Positions 1 to 7,187 of a DNA stretch of 64,000 nucleotides are shown here, piece by piece. Location of the stretch: positions 1 to 64,000 of the forward strand of contig NZ_SSTC01000002.1 of the NCBI RefSeq assembly GCF_004801855.1, given 5' to 3'. The DNA is from Pseudomonas sp. A-1. GTDB taxonomy: Bacteria > Pseudomonadota > Gammaproteobacteria > Pseudomonadales > Pseudomonadaceae. The notes beneath the pieces are model-generated. The model searched no databases. It worked only from the letters and a program-made list of their open reading frames with translations, and was not told where the DNA came from. Positions within the stretch are counted from its first letter, which is position 1. Each line of letters begins with the position of its first letter. A program made the position numbers and the translations under genes.

Positions 1-111
1 CAGTCACTGGCCGACGAGAACGCCCGGCTCAAGCGGCTGTTGGCCGAACAAGCCGAGGAGCTGGCCATCGTAAAAAAGGTCGCCGCGTACTTTGCCAAGA
101 GCCTCAAGTGA
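1..111 (+). CDS. IS3-family transposase OrfA, C-terminal part (partial)
   Basis: The frame is open from the window edge and ends in TGA at 109-111. The 36 visible residues form a leucine-zipper-like helix (ENARLKRLLAEQAEELAIVK) followed by a short tail ending in KSLK, which is the usual end of IS3-family OrfA, a helix-turn-helix protein that binds the IS ends. The stop overlaps the GTG start of orfB by two bases. The N-terminal HTH is outside the window. Confidence 0.8.
   Translation, partial: QSLADENARLKRLLAEQAEELAIVKKVAAYFAKSLK
72..78 (+). other. A6G slippery heptamer for -1 frameshifting (OrfAB)
   Basis: AAAAAAG lies near the end of orfA, and the orfB frame is open back through this point. 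IS3-family elements make their active OrfAB transposase by a -1 ribosomal frameshift on such heptamers. The sequence is seen directly; its use here is inferred from the family. Confidence 0.6.
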
Positions 112-510
112 AGTACGCCTTCATGAGAGCGCACGCCTTGCTGTTCCCGGTGAAAACCATGTGCCGCGTGCTGGGCGTGGCCCGCAGTGGCTTCTACGCT
201 TGGTGCTCACGCAAGACGTCGATGCGCCACCAGCGGAGGATTGAGCTGGATCGGCAGGTCGCGCAGGCATACAGCGCACGCAAAGGGCGCAGCGGGGCTC
301 CACGGCTGTGCCACGACCTGCGAGACGCCGGGCTGCCCTGCAATCGCAAGACAGTTGCCGCTTCGATGCAACGGCAAGGACTGCGTGCCAGGGCCGCCAA
401 GAAGTTCAAGGCCACCACCAACTCCCGCCACTCGCTGCCGGTGGCAGAGAACCTGTTCAAGCAGGATTTCACTGCATTGGCACCGAATCAGAAATGGGTG
501 GGCGACATCA
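108..510 (+). pseudogene. IS3-family transposase OrfB, 5' exon (interrupted by intron)
   Basis: The GTG start at 108 overlaps the orfA stop. The product has the IS3 OrfB N-terminal region (SGFYAW, then YGxxR-like and RKTVAASM segments) and reaches PNQKWVGDI, which contains the first catalytic Asp of the DDE triad. The codon after Ile is split by a GTGTG intron start at 511. Unspliced reading runs into intron sequence and stops at 531-533. Joined to 2344 onward, the frame continues as TYLHTEEGWLYLAVV, as in intact IS3 transposases. Because the 3' part is also lost, the gene is a remnant even after splicing. Confidence 0.85.
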
Positions 511-1024
511 GTGTGCCGCAGCAAGCGGCGTAAGAGATGAGGGTATGGCCCCTCGCCATCAGCTTGCAGGAGCGGGTGGCAAACCACCGCAAGCGGCTTG
601 GGTCAAAAGCCTCGGTCGTGAGCGTTGCGGAAAAGGCGCCCAAAGGCGTCAGGTGTGAACCCGGAAGGCGAACAACCGTGAACTGCCGTTCAAGTGTCGA
701 AACTACTCAGATGACATCGAAACCGGGGAGTGATGTTGCTCCGGGAGAGGCTGGGACGAAACTTGCTTACGGGCCCAGCGGTGTCCGGCATAGAGGCAGC
801 GCGAGCCGGGTTCGGGCTCTTGCGTTGAACTGCGGGAACCTTCGGTGGCGATGGCAAGGGAAAGGCGCAAGCCCGCAAGGCGAGGCCGACAGTACCGATG
901 CGCCACCAAGGGGCGGAGCGGCTCGTAGTAGTGATGAAGTCGCTGTAATGGCGAGGGAGCGAAGGGGCCGCATCATCCAGTCATTCGAATGCGCCAACTG
1001 CGTGAGCAGGAGGAGCCCATTCGC

Positions 1025-2266
1025 ATGACAAAGCCGTATGAAATTCCCAAGGCATGGATCTGGGAAGCGTATCAGCGTGTCAGGGCCAACAGAGGTTCAG
1101 CTGGCGTCGATCAGGAGTCGATCGAGCAGTTCGAACGTCGGCTGGGCGATAACCTGTATGTCGTTTGGAACCGGTTATGTTCCGGCAGCTACCTTCCGCC
1201 GCCGGTGAAAGGCGTGCCGATTCCGAAGAAAGCAGGGGGTGTGCGCCTGCTCGGAGTGCCCACCGTGGCGGACCGGGTGGCGCAAGCCGTGGTCAAGGGT
1301 GTATTGGAACCGATCCTGGAGCCGATCTTTCACCGCAACTCCTACGGCTACCGCCCAGGGCGTTCTGCGCTCGATGCGGTGGCGATGGTGCGGCAGCGGT
1401 GTTGGGAATACGACTGGGTCATCGAGTTCGACATCAAGGGACTGTTCGACAACATCGACCATGAGTTGCTGATGCGGGCGGTCCGAAAGCACTGTCAGAA
1501 TCCATGGGTGCTGCTGTATATCGAGCGCTGGCTCAAGGCACCGATGGAAATGGCGGATGGACAGCGGGTAGAGCGGACACGAGGCACGCCGCAAGGTGGC
1601 GTCATCAGCCCGCTGCTGGCCAACCTGTTCATGCACTATGCCTTCGACCGCTGGGTGACCGAGCATCTGCGCAGCGTACGTTTCTGCCGCTACGCCGATG
1701 ACGGGGTGATCCACTGTAAAAGCCAGGCGCAGGCGGAATATGTCTTGCGCCGACTGGCCGCCCGGTTCGGTGAGTGTGGGCTGGAGCTGCATCCGGACAA
1801 GACGCGGATCGTCTACTGTCGGGGTATCAATCGTCCGGACGACCATCCGGTCATCCAGTTCACGTTTCTTGGCTACACGTTCCGTCCGCGCAAGGCGGTG
1901 GACAAGCATGGCCGGGTCTATGTGAACTTTGCTCCGGCAGTCAGCCGCGATGCCCTGCGGGCAATGCGGCAGACTATCCGGGGCTGGCATCTCCAGCTTC
2001 AGTGCGACCGACAACTCGGCGACCTGTCTCGCCGGTTCAATCCAGTCTTGCGTGGCTGGTTGAACTATTACGGACGCTTCTATGGCTCGGCAATGGCCGA
2101 TGTCTGGAAACACCTGAACGCTTATCTGGCGCGGTGGCTAATGCGCAAGCACAAGTCCCTGGCTCGTCATAAACGACGGGCCAGGGCAATGCTTGGGCGG
2201 TTGGCTGCCGCATGGCCTCGGGCTTTCGTACATTGGGAGCTGGGATATGCTCCTTCGGCTGGATGA
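1025..2266 (+). CDS. ltrA: Group II intron reverse transcriptase/maturase
   Basis: This 413-aa protein helps its host intron fold and splice and copies it into DNA during retrohoming. Visible features in order are an N-terminal region (ANRGSAGVD), RT blocks with IPKKAGGVRLLGVPT, FDIKGLFDNIDH, the TPQGG motif and the YADD catalytic box (about residue 220), then a maturase X domain with the GIIM-type WLNYYGRFY segment. No zinc-finger or HNH endonuclease domain follows. MTKP at 1025 is the usual start for the family and has an AGGAGG upstream; an ATG at 989 would add 12 residues. Confidence 0.93.
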   Translation: MTKPYEIPKAWIWEAYQRVRANRGSAGVDQESIEQFERRLGDNLYVVWNRLCSGSYLPPPVKGVPIPKKAGGVRLLGVPTVADRVAQAVVKGVLEPILEPIFHRNSYGYRPGRSALDAVAMVRQRCWEYDWVIEFDIKGLFDNIDHELLMRAVRKHCQNPWVLLYIERWLKAPMEMADGQRVERTRGTPQGGVISPLLANLFMHYAFDRWVTEHLRSVRFCRYADDGVIHCKSQAQAEYVLRRLAARFGECGLELHPDKTRIVYCRGINRPDDHPVIQFTFLGYTFRPRKAVDKHGRVYVNFAPAVSRDALRAMRQTIRGWHLQLQCDRQLGDLSRRFNPVLRGWLNYYGRFYGSAMADVWKHLNAYLARWLMRKHKSLARHKRRARAMLGRLAAAWPRAFVHWELGYAPSAG

Positions 2267-2269
2267 TGG

Positions 2270-2303
2270 GAGCCGGATGAGTCGAGAGGCTCACGTCCGG
2301 TTC
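2270..2303 (+). ncRNA. Group II intron domain V (catalytic hairpin)
   Basis: The hairpin pairs GAGCCGGA with TCCGGTTC, has an inner TGAG stem and carries the AGC catalytic triad at 2271-2273. It lies directly after the maturase stop and is followed by a domain VI-like stem (GAGGGG...CCCCTG). This is the most conserved part of group II ribozymes and its pairing looks intact. Confidence 0.8.
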
Positions 2304-2343
2304 TGCGAGGGGCTGGGGGTGAAATTCCCCTGGTCTACTCACC

Positions 2344-2404
2344 CTTACCTGCACACCGAGGAAGGTTGGCTGTATCTGGCGGTGGTCATCGACCTGTATG
2401 GCCG
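2344..2404 (+). pseudogene. IS3-family transposase OrfB, 3' exon fragment
   Basis: Read in frame with the 5' exon, this stretch encodes TYLHTEEGWLYLAVVIDLYG, the segment following the first catalytic Asp in IS3 transposases. Similarity stops at about 2400, so the second Asp, the Glu and the IS right end are missing. Confidence 0.75.
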
Positions 2405-2493
2405 ATCCGCGCGGCGGTTTCCACCGCCCAGCGTTGCAGGCGGGTCAGGCGTTCCGGCGTATTGGCCTGGTAACGCTGCGCCGCCAACAATCG
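2400..2493 (-). other. Possible coding remnant cut by the IS
   Basis: Directly after the ATPase stop, the minus strand stays open in the same frame and gives an amphipathic sequence (LLAAQRYQANTPERLTRLQR) that reads like real protein and runs into the IS junction. No good start codon or ribosome binding site is visible; a TTG is the only candidate. It may be the start of a downstream gene truncated by the IS or a chance open frame. The family is not recognised. Confidence 0.25.
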
Positions 2494-5232
2494 TCAGGCC
2501 GCGGGGTGCAGGCGCGTCGCCAGCGCCGTGCGGCGGATCACCAGCTTCTCCAGCTCGGCCACGCAGAACACCAGCAGGCCGGCGCCCAGCACCTTGAGCC
2601 ACTCCAGCGGGGTCAGCCCGGCCGAGCCGAAGATCCCCTGCATGAACGGCGCGTAGGTGAAGGCCAGTTGCAAGGGGATGCAGGCGGCGATGGCCAGCAG
2701 CACGTAGCGGTTGCCGAGCAGGCCGCCGCGGCCGAGCACCGGGGCGAAGATGAAGCGGCTGTTGAGCAGGTAGAACATCTCCGCCACCACCACCGCGTTG
2801 ACCGCCATGGTCCGCGCCGTCTCCAGGCTGGTGCCGGCGGCCAGCTCCCAGAGGAACAGGCCGAGCGCGCCGGTCATCATCAGCACCGAGACCATCAGCA
2901 CCCGCCAGACGAAGAAGCCCGACAGCAGTGCCTCGCCCACCGGCCGCGGGCGGCGGCGCATGATGCCGCGCTCGGCCGGCTCGAAGGCCAGTGCCAGGCC
3001 CAGGGTGCTGGAGGTGACCATGTTGATCCACAGCACCTGCGCGGGGGTGAGCGGCAGGGCCAGCTCGAAGAGGATGGCGGCGATCACCACCAGCGCCTCG
3101 CCGCCGTTGGTGGGCAGCATGAACAGGATGAACTTCCTGATGTTGTCGTAGACCGCGCGGCCCTCGCGAACCGCGCTGGCGATGGTGGCGAAGTTGTCGT
3201 CGGCCAGCACCATGTCGGCGGCCTCCTTGGCCGCCTCGGTGCCCTTGAGGCCCATCGCCACGCCGACGTCGGCGCGCTTGAGCGCCGGGGCGTCGTTGAC
3301 GCCGTCGCCGGTCATCGCCACCACCTGGCCGTCGTCCTGCAGCGCCTGTACCAGGCGCAGCTTGTGCTCGGGGCTGGCGCGGGCGAACACGTCCACTTCC
3401 ATCGCCACCCGGCGCAGGGCGGCATCGTCCATCAGCGCCACCTCGGCGCCGGTGAGCGCCGGCTTGCCCACGCCGATGGCCAGCTGCGCGCCGATGGCGC
3501 GGGCGGTCTCGGCATGGTCGCCGGTGATCATCTTCACGCGGATGCCGGCCAGGTGGCAGTCGGCGACGGCGCGCATGGCCTCCTCGCGCGGCGGGTCGAT
3601 GATGCCGACCAGGGCCAGCAGCACGAAGCCGGATTCGGTGTCGGCGAACGCCAGCCGCTCGCGCTGCGGGGCGGCGCGCTTGCAGGCCAGGGCGAGCAGG
3701 CGCAGGCCCTGGGCCGCGGTGTCGGTGGCCATGCGCCGCCAGTAGTCGACCTCCAACGGCCGCTCGCCGTCGAGGTCGAGCTGCGCCACGCACATGTCGA
3801 GCACCCGCTCCGGCGCGCCCTTGACGAACAGCCATGGCTCGTCGTCTCCGTCGCGGTGGTAGGTGGCCATGAAGCGGTGCTGCGACTCGAAGGGAATCGA
3901 GTCGAGGCGCGGCCAGGCCTCCTCGCCCAGCTGCTGGGTGAAGCCGGTCTTGCCGCCGAGCACCAGCAGGGCGCCTTCGGTGGGATCGCCCTCCACGCGC
4001 CACAGCTGGTCTTCCTCGCGCAGGCGGGCGTCGTTGCACAGCACGCCGGCGCGGATCGCCATGGCCAGCGACGGATAGTGCGCGGCCTCGACGATGCGCC
4101 CGTCGAGGCTCATGTCGCCCACCGGCGCATAGCCCACGCCGCCGACGGCGAACACGTGGCCGGCGCAGACCACGCGCTGCACGGTCATCTCGTTGCGGGT
4201 CAGGGTGCCGGTCTTGTCCGAGCAGATGGTGGTGACCGAGCCCAGCGCCTCCACCGCCGGCAGGCGGCGGACGATGGCGTTGCGCCGGGCCATGCGCTGC
4301 ACGCCGAGGGCGAGGGTGACGGTCATGATCGCCGGCAGGCCCTCGGGGATCGCCGAGGCGGCGAGGGCGACCACCATCATGAACATTTCCGCCGGCGCAT
4401 GGCCGCGCCACAGGGTGCCGAGCACGAAGGTGGCGGCCGACAGCGCCAGGATGGCCAGCGCCAGCATGCGGCCGAAGCGGTCGACCTGGCGCAGCAGCGG
4501 CGTGCTCAGATTGCGGATGGCGGAGAGCATCTGGTTGATCTTGCCGAGTTCGGTGGCCGCGCCGGTGCCCACCACCAGGCCGCTGGCCTGTCCGTAGACC
4601 ACCAGGGTGCCCGACCAGGCCATGCCGTGGCGGTCGCCCAGCGGGGCGTCGGCGGCCACGCTGGCGGCGCTCTTCTCGACCGGCAGCGACTCGCCGGTCA
4701 GTGCGGCCTCCTCGACGCGCAGTTCCTTGACCTCGACCAGGCGCAGGTCGGCCGGCACGCGGTCGCCCGAGGCGAGCAGCACCAGGTCGCCGGGGACCAG
4801 GTCGGCGGCGTCGATCTCGCGGCGCTGGCCGTCGCGGACCACGGTGGCGTGCGGCGAGAGCATGGCGCGGATGGCGTCCAGCGCCGATTCCGCCTTGCCT
4901 TCCTGGATGAAGCCGATGATGGCGTTGACCAGCACCGCCAGCAGCAGCACGCCGGTGTCGACCCAGTGGCCGAGGATGGCGGTGATCACGGCGGCGGCGA
5001 GCATCACGTACAGCAGGATGTTGTGGAACTGCAGCAGAAGGCGCAGCAGCGGGCCGCGCTTCTTCGGTGGCGCCAGCCGGTTGGGCCCGTGGTGCGCCAG
5101 GCGCCGCCGGGCCTCGTCCTCCGACAGGCCGGCGAGGCCGGTCTGCAGGGCCTGCTCGATCTGCGCTCGCGACAGGGTATGCCAGGCAGGTTGCGCGGCT
5201 TCCTGGGGGGATGGGGTCGGGTGATCGGTCAT
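2494..5232 (-). CDS. P-type cation-translocating ATPase (PMR1/type II-like)
   Basis: This 912-aa inner-membrane pump would use ATP to move cations. In order it has the cation-ATPase N-terminal domain, paired membrane helices, the actuator motif TGES (residues 179-182), the PEGLP motif in helix 4, the phosphorylation site DKTGT with Asp339, a nucleotide-binding domain, MITGDH and GDGVNDAP near 641, and a C-terminal membrane domain. PEGLP favours a Ca2+/Mn2+-type pump, but helix 6 reads NMVTSS where Ca2+ pumps have N-x-x-T-D, so the transported ion is uncertain. ATG at 5232 follows an AGGA; 48 in-frame bases upstream lack support. It stands alone and is divergent from the next gene. Confidence 0.92.
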   Translation of the reverse strand: MTDHPTPSPQEAAQPAWHTLSRAQIEQALQTGLAGLSEDEARRRLAHHGPNRLAPPKKRGPLLRLLLQFHNILLYVMLAAAVITAILGHWVDTGVLLLAVLVNAIIGFIQEGKAESALDAIRAMLSPHATVVRDGQRREIDAADLVPGDLVLLASGDRVPADLRLVEVKELRVEEAALTGESLPVEKSAASVAADAPLGDRHGMAWSGTLVVYGQASGLVVGTGAATELGKINQMLSAIRNLSTPLLRQVDRFGRMLALAILALSAATFVLGTLWRGHAPAEMFMMVVALAASAIPEGLPAIMTVTLALGVQRMARRNAIVRRLPAVEALGSVTTICSDKTGTLTRNEMTVQRVVCAGHVFAVGGVGYAPVGDMSLDGRIVEAAHYPSLAMAIRAGVLCNDARLREEDQLWRVEGDPTEGALLVLGGKTGFTQQLGEEAWPRLDSIPFESQHRFMATYHRDGDDEPWLFVKGAPERVLDMCVAQLDLDGERPLEVDYWRRMATDTAAQGLRLLALACKRAAPQRERLAFADTESGFVLLALVGIIDPPREEAMRAVADCHLAGIRVKMITGDHAETARAIGAQLAIGVGKPALTGAEVALMDDAALRRVAMEVDVFARASPEHKLRLVQALQDDGQVVAMTGDGVNDAPALKRADVGVAMGLKGTEAAKEAADMVLADDNFATIASAVREGRAVYDNIRKFILFMLPTNGGEALVVIAAILFELALPLTPAQVLWINMVTSSTLGLALAFEPAERGIMRRRPRPVGEALLSGFFVWRVLMVSVLMMTGALGLFLWELAAGTSLETARTMAVNAVVVAEMFYLLNSRFIFAPVLGRGGLLGNRYVLLAIAACIPLQLAFTYAPFMQGIFGSAGLTPLEWLKVLGAGLLVFCVAELEKLVIRRTALATRLHPAA

Positions 5233-5490
5233 TGATCCGTCCTGTTCCGAGTTCCGTCGTGGGCAGGATAGGCCTGGCAATCCGGCAATTCCCTGCAGGA
5301 TATGTGTGATCTTGTTTCGCGATCGTGTCGACGACCGCTACGGAAGGCGTGGCTGAGGGCGAGTCCCCGGGCACGGTTTGCCGAGCCCGGTTATAACTAC
5401 AGGTCTCATCGTTCTAAACGCTTATGACAAAAAGCCGTTATTCTCCCGCGCAATTTGCGATGGGCTTGAGTTCGCTCTGCAGGGGTGATG

Positions 5491-6276
5491 ATGGATTCGG
5501 CGATTTTCGGTTTCGTGTTTGCAGGCCTGGCGGTCGGCTTCATCGTCGGCATGACCGGCGTTGGCGGCGGTTCGCTGATGACGCCCATCCTGCTGTGGTT
5601 CGGCATCAATCCGGCTACCGCGGTGGGCACCGACCTGCTGTACGCGGCGATCACCAAATCCAGCGGCGTGCTGGTGCACGGCAAGAACAGGAACATCGAC
5701 TGGGCCATCACCGGCTGGCTGGCGCTCGGCAGCGTGCCGGCCGCGGCGCTGACGCTGCTGTTCCTGCACAACCTGCATGCCGACCCGCAGGCCCTGAATG
5801 CGCTGATCAAGCAGGCGCTGGGCTTCGTCCTGCTGCTGACCGCGCTGGCGATCCTGTTCAAGAAGCAGCTGCTGGCCTTCGCCAGCCGGCATGCCGGCGA
5901 CCACTACCAGCTCAGCCCGCCGACGCTGAATGCGCTGACGGTCGTCACCGGCGTGATCCTCGGCGTGATGGTGACGTTGACCTCGATCGGCGCCGGCGCG
6001 CTGGGCACGGTCGCCCTGTTCATGCTCTACCCGTTCCTGCCCACCCGCCGCCTGGTCGGCACGGAAATCGCTCACGCGGTGCCCCTGACCCTGGTCGCCG
6101 GCCTGGGTCATGCCGGCATGGGCAGCATCGACTGGCAGCTGCTGGGCTACCTGCTGGTCGGCTCGCTGCCGGGCATTTATATCGGCAGCCATCTGACCGG
6201 GCGGATTCCCGAGCATCTCCTGCGTCCGTGCCTGGCGATCATGCTGTCCCTGATCGGCTACAAGCTGGCGTTCTGA
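5491..6276 (+). CDS. TauE/SafE (DUF81) family membrane permease
   Basis: The 261-aa product is nearly all membrane helices and has the two glycine-rich signatures of the DUF81 repeat, GMTGVGGGSLMTP near the N-terminus and LTSIGAGALGTV in the second half. Family members export sulfite, sulfonates or related organosulfur anions; the substrate here is unknown. AGGGG at 5481-5485 is best spaced for ATG 5491, although GTG 5485 and ATG 5488 are in frame. It is divergent from the ATPase and convergent with the nitroreductase. Confidence 0.88.
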   Translation: MDSAIFGFVFAGLAVGFIVGMTGVGGGSLMTPILLWFGINPATAVGTDLLYAAITKSSGVLVHGKNRNIDWAITGWLALGSVPAAALTLLFLHNLHADPQALNALIKQALGFVLLLTALAILFKKQLLAFASRHAGDHYQLSPPTLNALTVVTGVILGVMVTLTSIGAGALGTVALFMLYPFLPTRRLVGTEIAHAVPLTLVAGLGHAGMGSIDWQLLGYLLVGSLPGIYIGSHLTGRIPEHLLRPCLAIMLSLIGYKLAF

Positions 6277-6317
6277 GCCAGTCCCCCCGGCCTGCGCGGC
6301 CGGCAGGGCAAGCCAAC

Positions 6318-6352
6318 GATGGGCGAAGCACCTTGCGGTGTCTTCGCCCATC
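6318..6352. terminator. Bidirectional terminator-like hairpin between convergent genes
   Basis: GATGGGCGAAG pairs with CTTCGCCCATC, with a further inner CACC/GGTG pairing. It sits between the stops of the TauE-like gene and the nitroreductase gene and is followed by a short T-rich stretch. Confidence 0.6.
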
Positions 6353-6367
6353 GCGTTTCTGGCGGGC

Positions 6368-6961
6368 TTACAGGCTGAATTCGCCTTCCGCGGCGATGGC
6401 TTCCAGCGCCAGGCGCGGGCTGGGGGTTTCGCGGGCCTGCAGCGGCTCGGGCAGGCTGGCGGCGTCGCCGCGCTTGCCGACGGCGACCATGGCATGGACC
6501 TCGTAGCCGTCCGGGATCTTCAGCTCGCGGCGCGCCAGTTCCTTGTCGAAGCCGGTCATTGCGTGGGTGTGCCAGCCGGCCAGGTGCGCCTGCAGGGCGA
6601 AGAAGCCCCAGGCAGCGCCGGTGTCGAAGGCGTGCGAGGGGGCGGGCTGTTCCTCGCTCTTGCCCGGCGCCACGAAGCTGGTCTTCGAGACGATCACCAG
6701 CAGCGCCGAGGCGTGCTGCGCCCAGCCGCGGTTGAACTCGACCAGCAGGCTCAGGTAGCGCGGCCAGTCGGCGCTGTCGCGGCGCGCGTAGAGGAAGCGC
6801 CAGGGCTGCGAATTGTAGGCCGAGGGCGCCCAGCGCGCAGCCTCGATGAAGCCGAGCAGGGTGGTTTCGGGGATGTTCTCGCCGGTGAAGGCGCGCGGCG
6901 ACCAGCGCTTGATGAACTGCGGGTCGATGGCATGGGTGGCGACGCGGGAATTGTCGGTCAT
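6368..6961 (-). CDS. Nitroreductase family protein
   Basis: The 197-aa protein has the FMN-binding signature of small NAD(P)H nitroreductases: KRWSPRAFTGENIP at residues 19-32 and RWAPSAYNSQPWRF near 45, with GAAWGFFALQAH in the middle. Members reduce nitroaromatics, quinones or flavins as cytoplasmic homodimers; the natural substrate cannot be inferred. ATG at 6961 has AGGAG seven bases upstream. It is transcribed alone, toward the TauE-like gene. Confidence 0.88.
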   Translation of the reverse strand: MTDNSRVATHAIDPQFIKRWSPRAFTGENIPETTLLGFIEAARWAPSAYNSQPWRFLYARRDSADWPRYLSLLVEFNRGWAQHASALLVIVSKTSFVAPGKSEEQPAPSHAFDTGAAWGFFALQAHLAGWHTHAMTGFDKELARRELKIPDGYEVHAMVAVGKRGDAASLPEPLQARETPSPRLALEAIAAEGEFSL

Positions 6962-7187
6962 GGCTCCTGGATCCTTACTATCCGTTGATTGAAAACCTAC
7001 CCTTATAATTCGATGGCCTGACTTTGGTAACCCGTTGCGGATTTTTCCGGGCCTTCGCCCGCGGCGGAGACTCCCCAGCCAGGTGCGCCTCGGCGGCAGC
7101 GACCTGTAGTCGACCGGCCGCGGCGTGGTTTACTGCGCCAGCCAGCCCGTCGCAACGTGCTTCGCGGGCCCATGGAGAATCCGCCCG

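Larger units (their letters stand above)
511..2343 (+). mobile_element. Group II intron (ribozyme plus maturase)
   Basis: The 5' end reads GTGTG, matching the GTGYG rule. A 413-codon reverse transcriptase/maturase is encoded inside, followed by a recognisable domain V (2270-2303) and a domain VI-like hairpin ending near 2342. The stretch 534-1024 has no gene and corresponds to ribozyme domains I to IV. Restoration of the transposase frame requires removal of 511-2343; the 3' boundary could be one base off because introns of this type usually end in AY. The maturase has no endonuclease domain, as in classes that insert through replication forks or terminator-like sites. Confidence 0.85.
1..2404 (+). 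mobile_element. Truncated IS3-family element carrying a group II intron
   Basis: The element holds the end of orfA, orfB and a group II intron inserted within orfB. Similarity to an IS3 OrfB stops soon after the DLYGR segment, around 2400, so the C-terminal part of the transposase with the remaining catalytic residues and the right inverted repeat is absent. The left end lies outside the window. The IS cannot transpose on its own as it stands. The exact right breakpoint is uncertain by about 10 bases. Confidence 0.8.

Noticed and set aside
2398-5235. Very long open frames opposite the P-type ATPase and similar ones opposite phaC, the helicase and the decarboxylase
   Set aside because: They have low-complexity Arg/Ala/Gly/His-rich or Gln-rich products without domains and exist because high-GC codon bias removes stops on the other strand.
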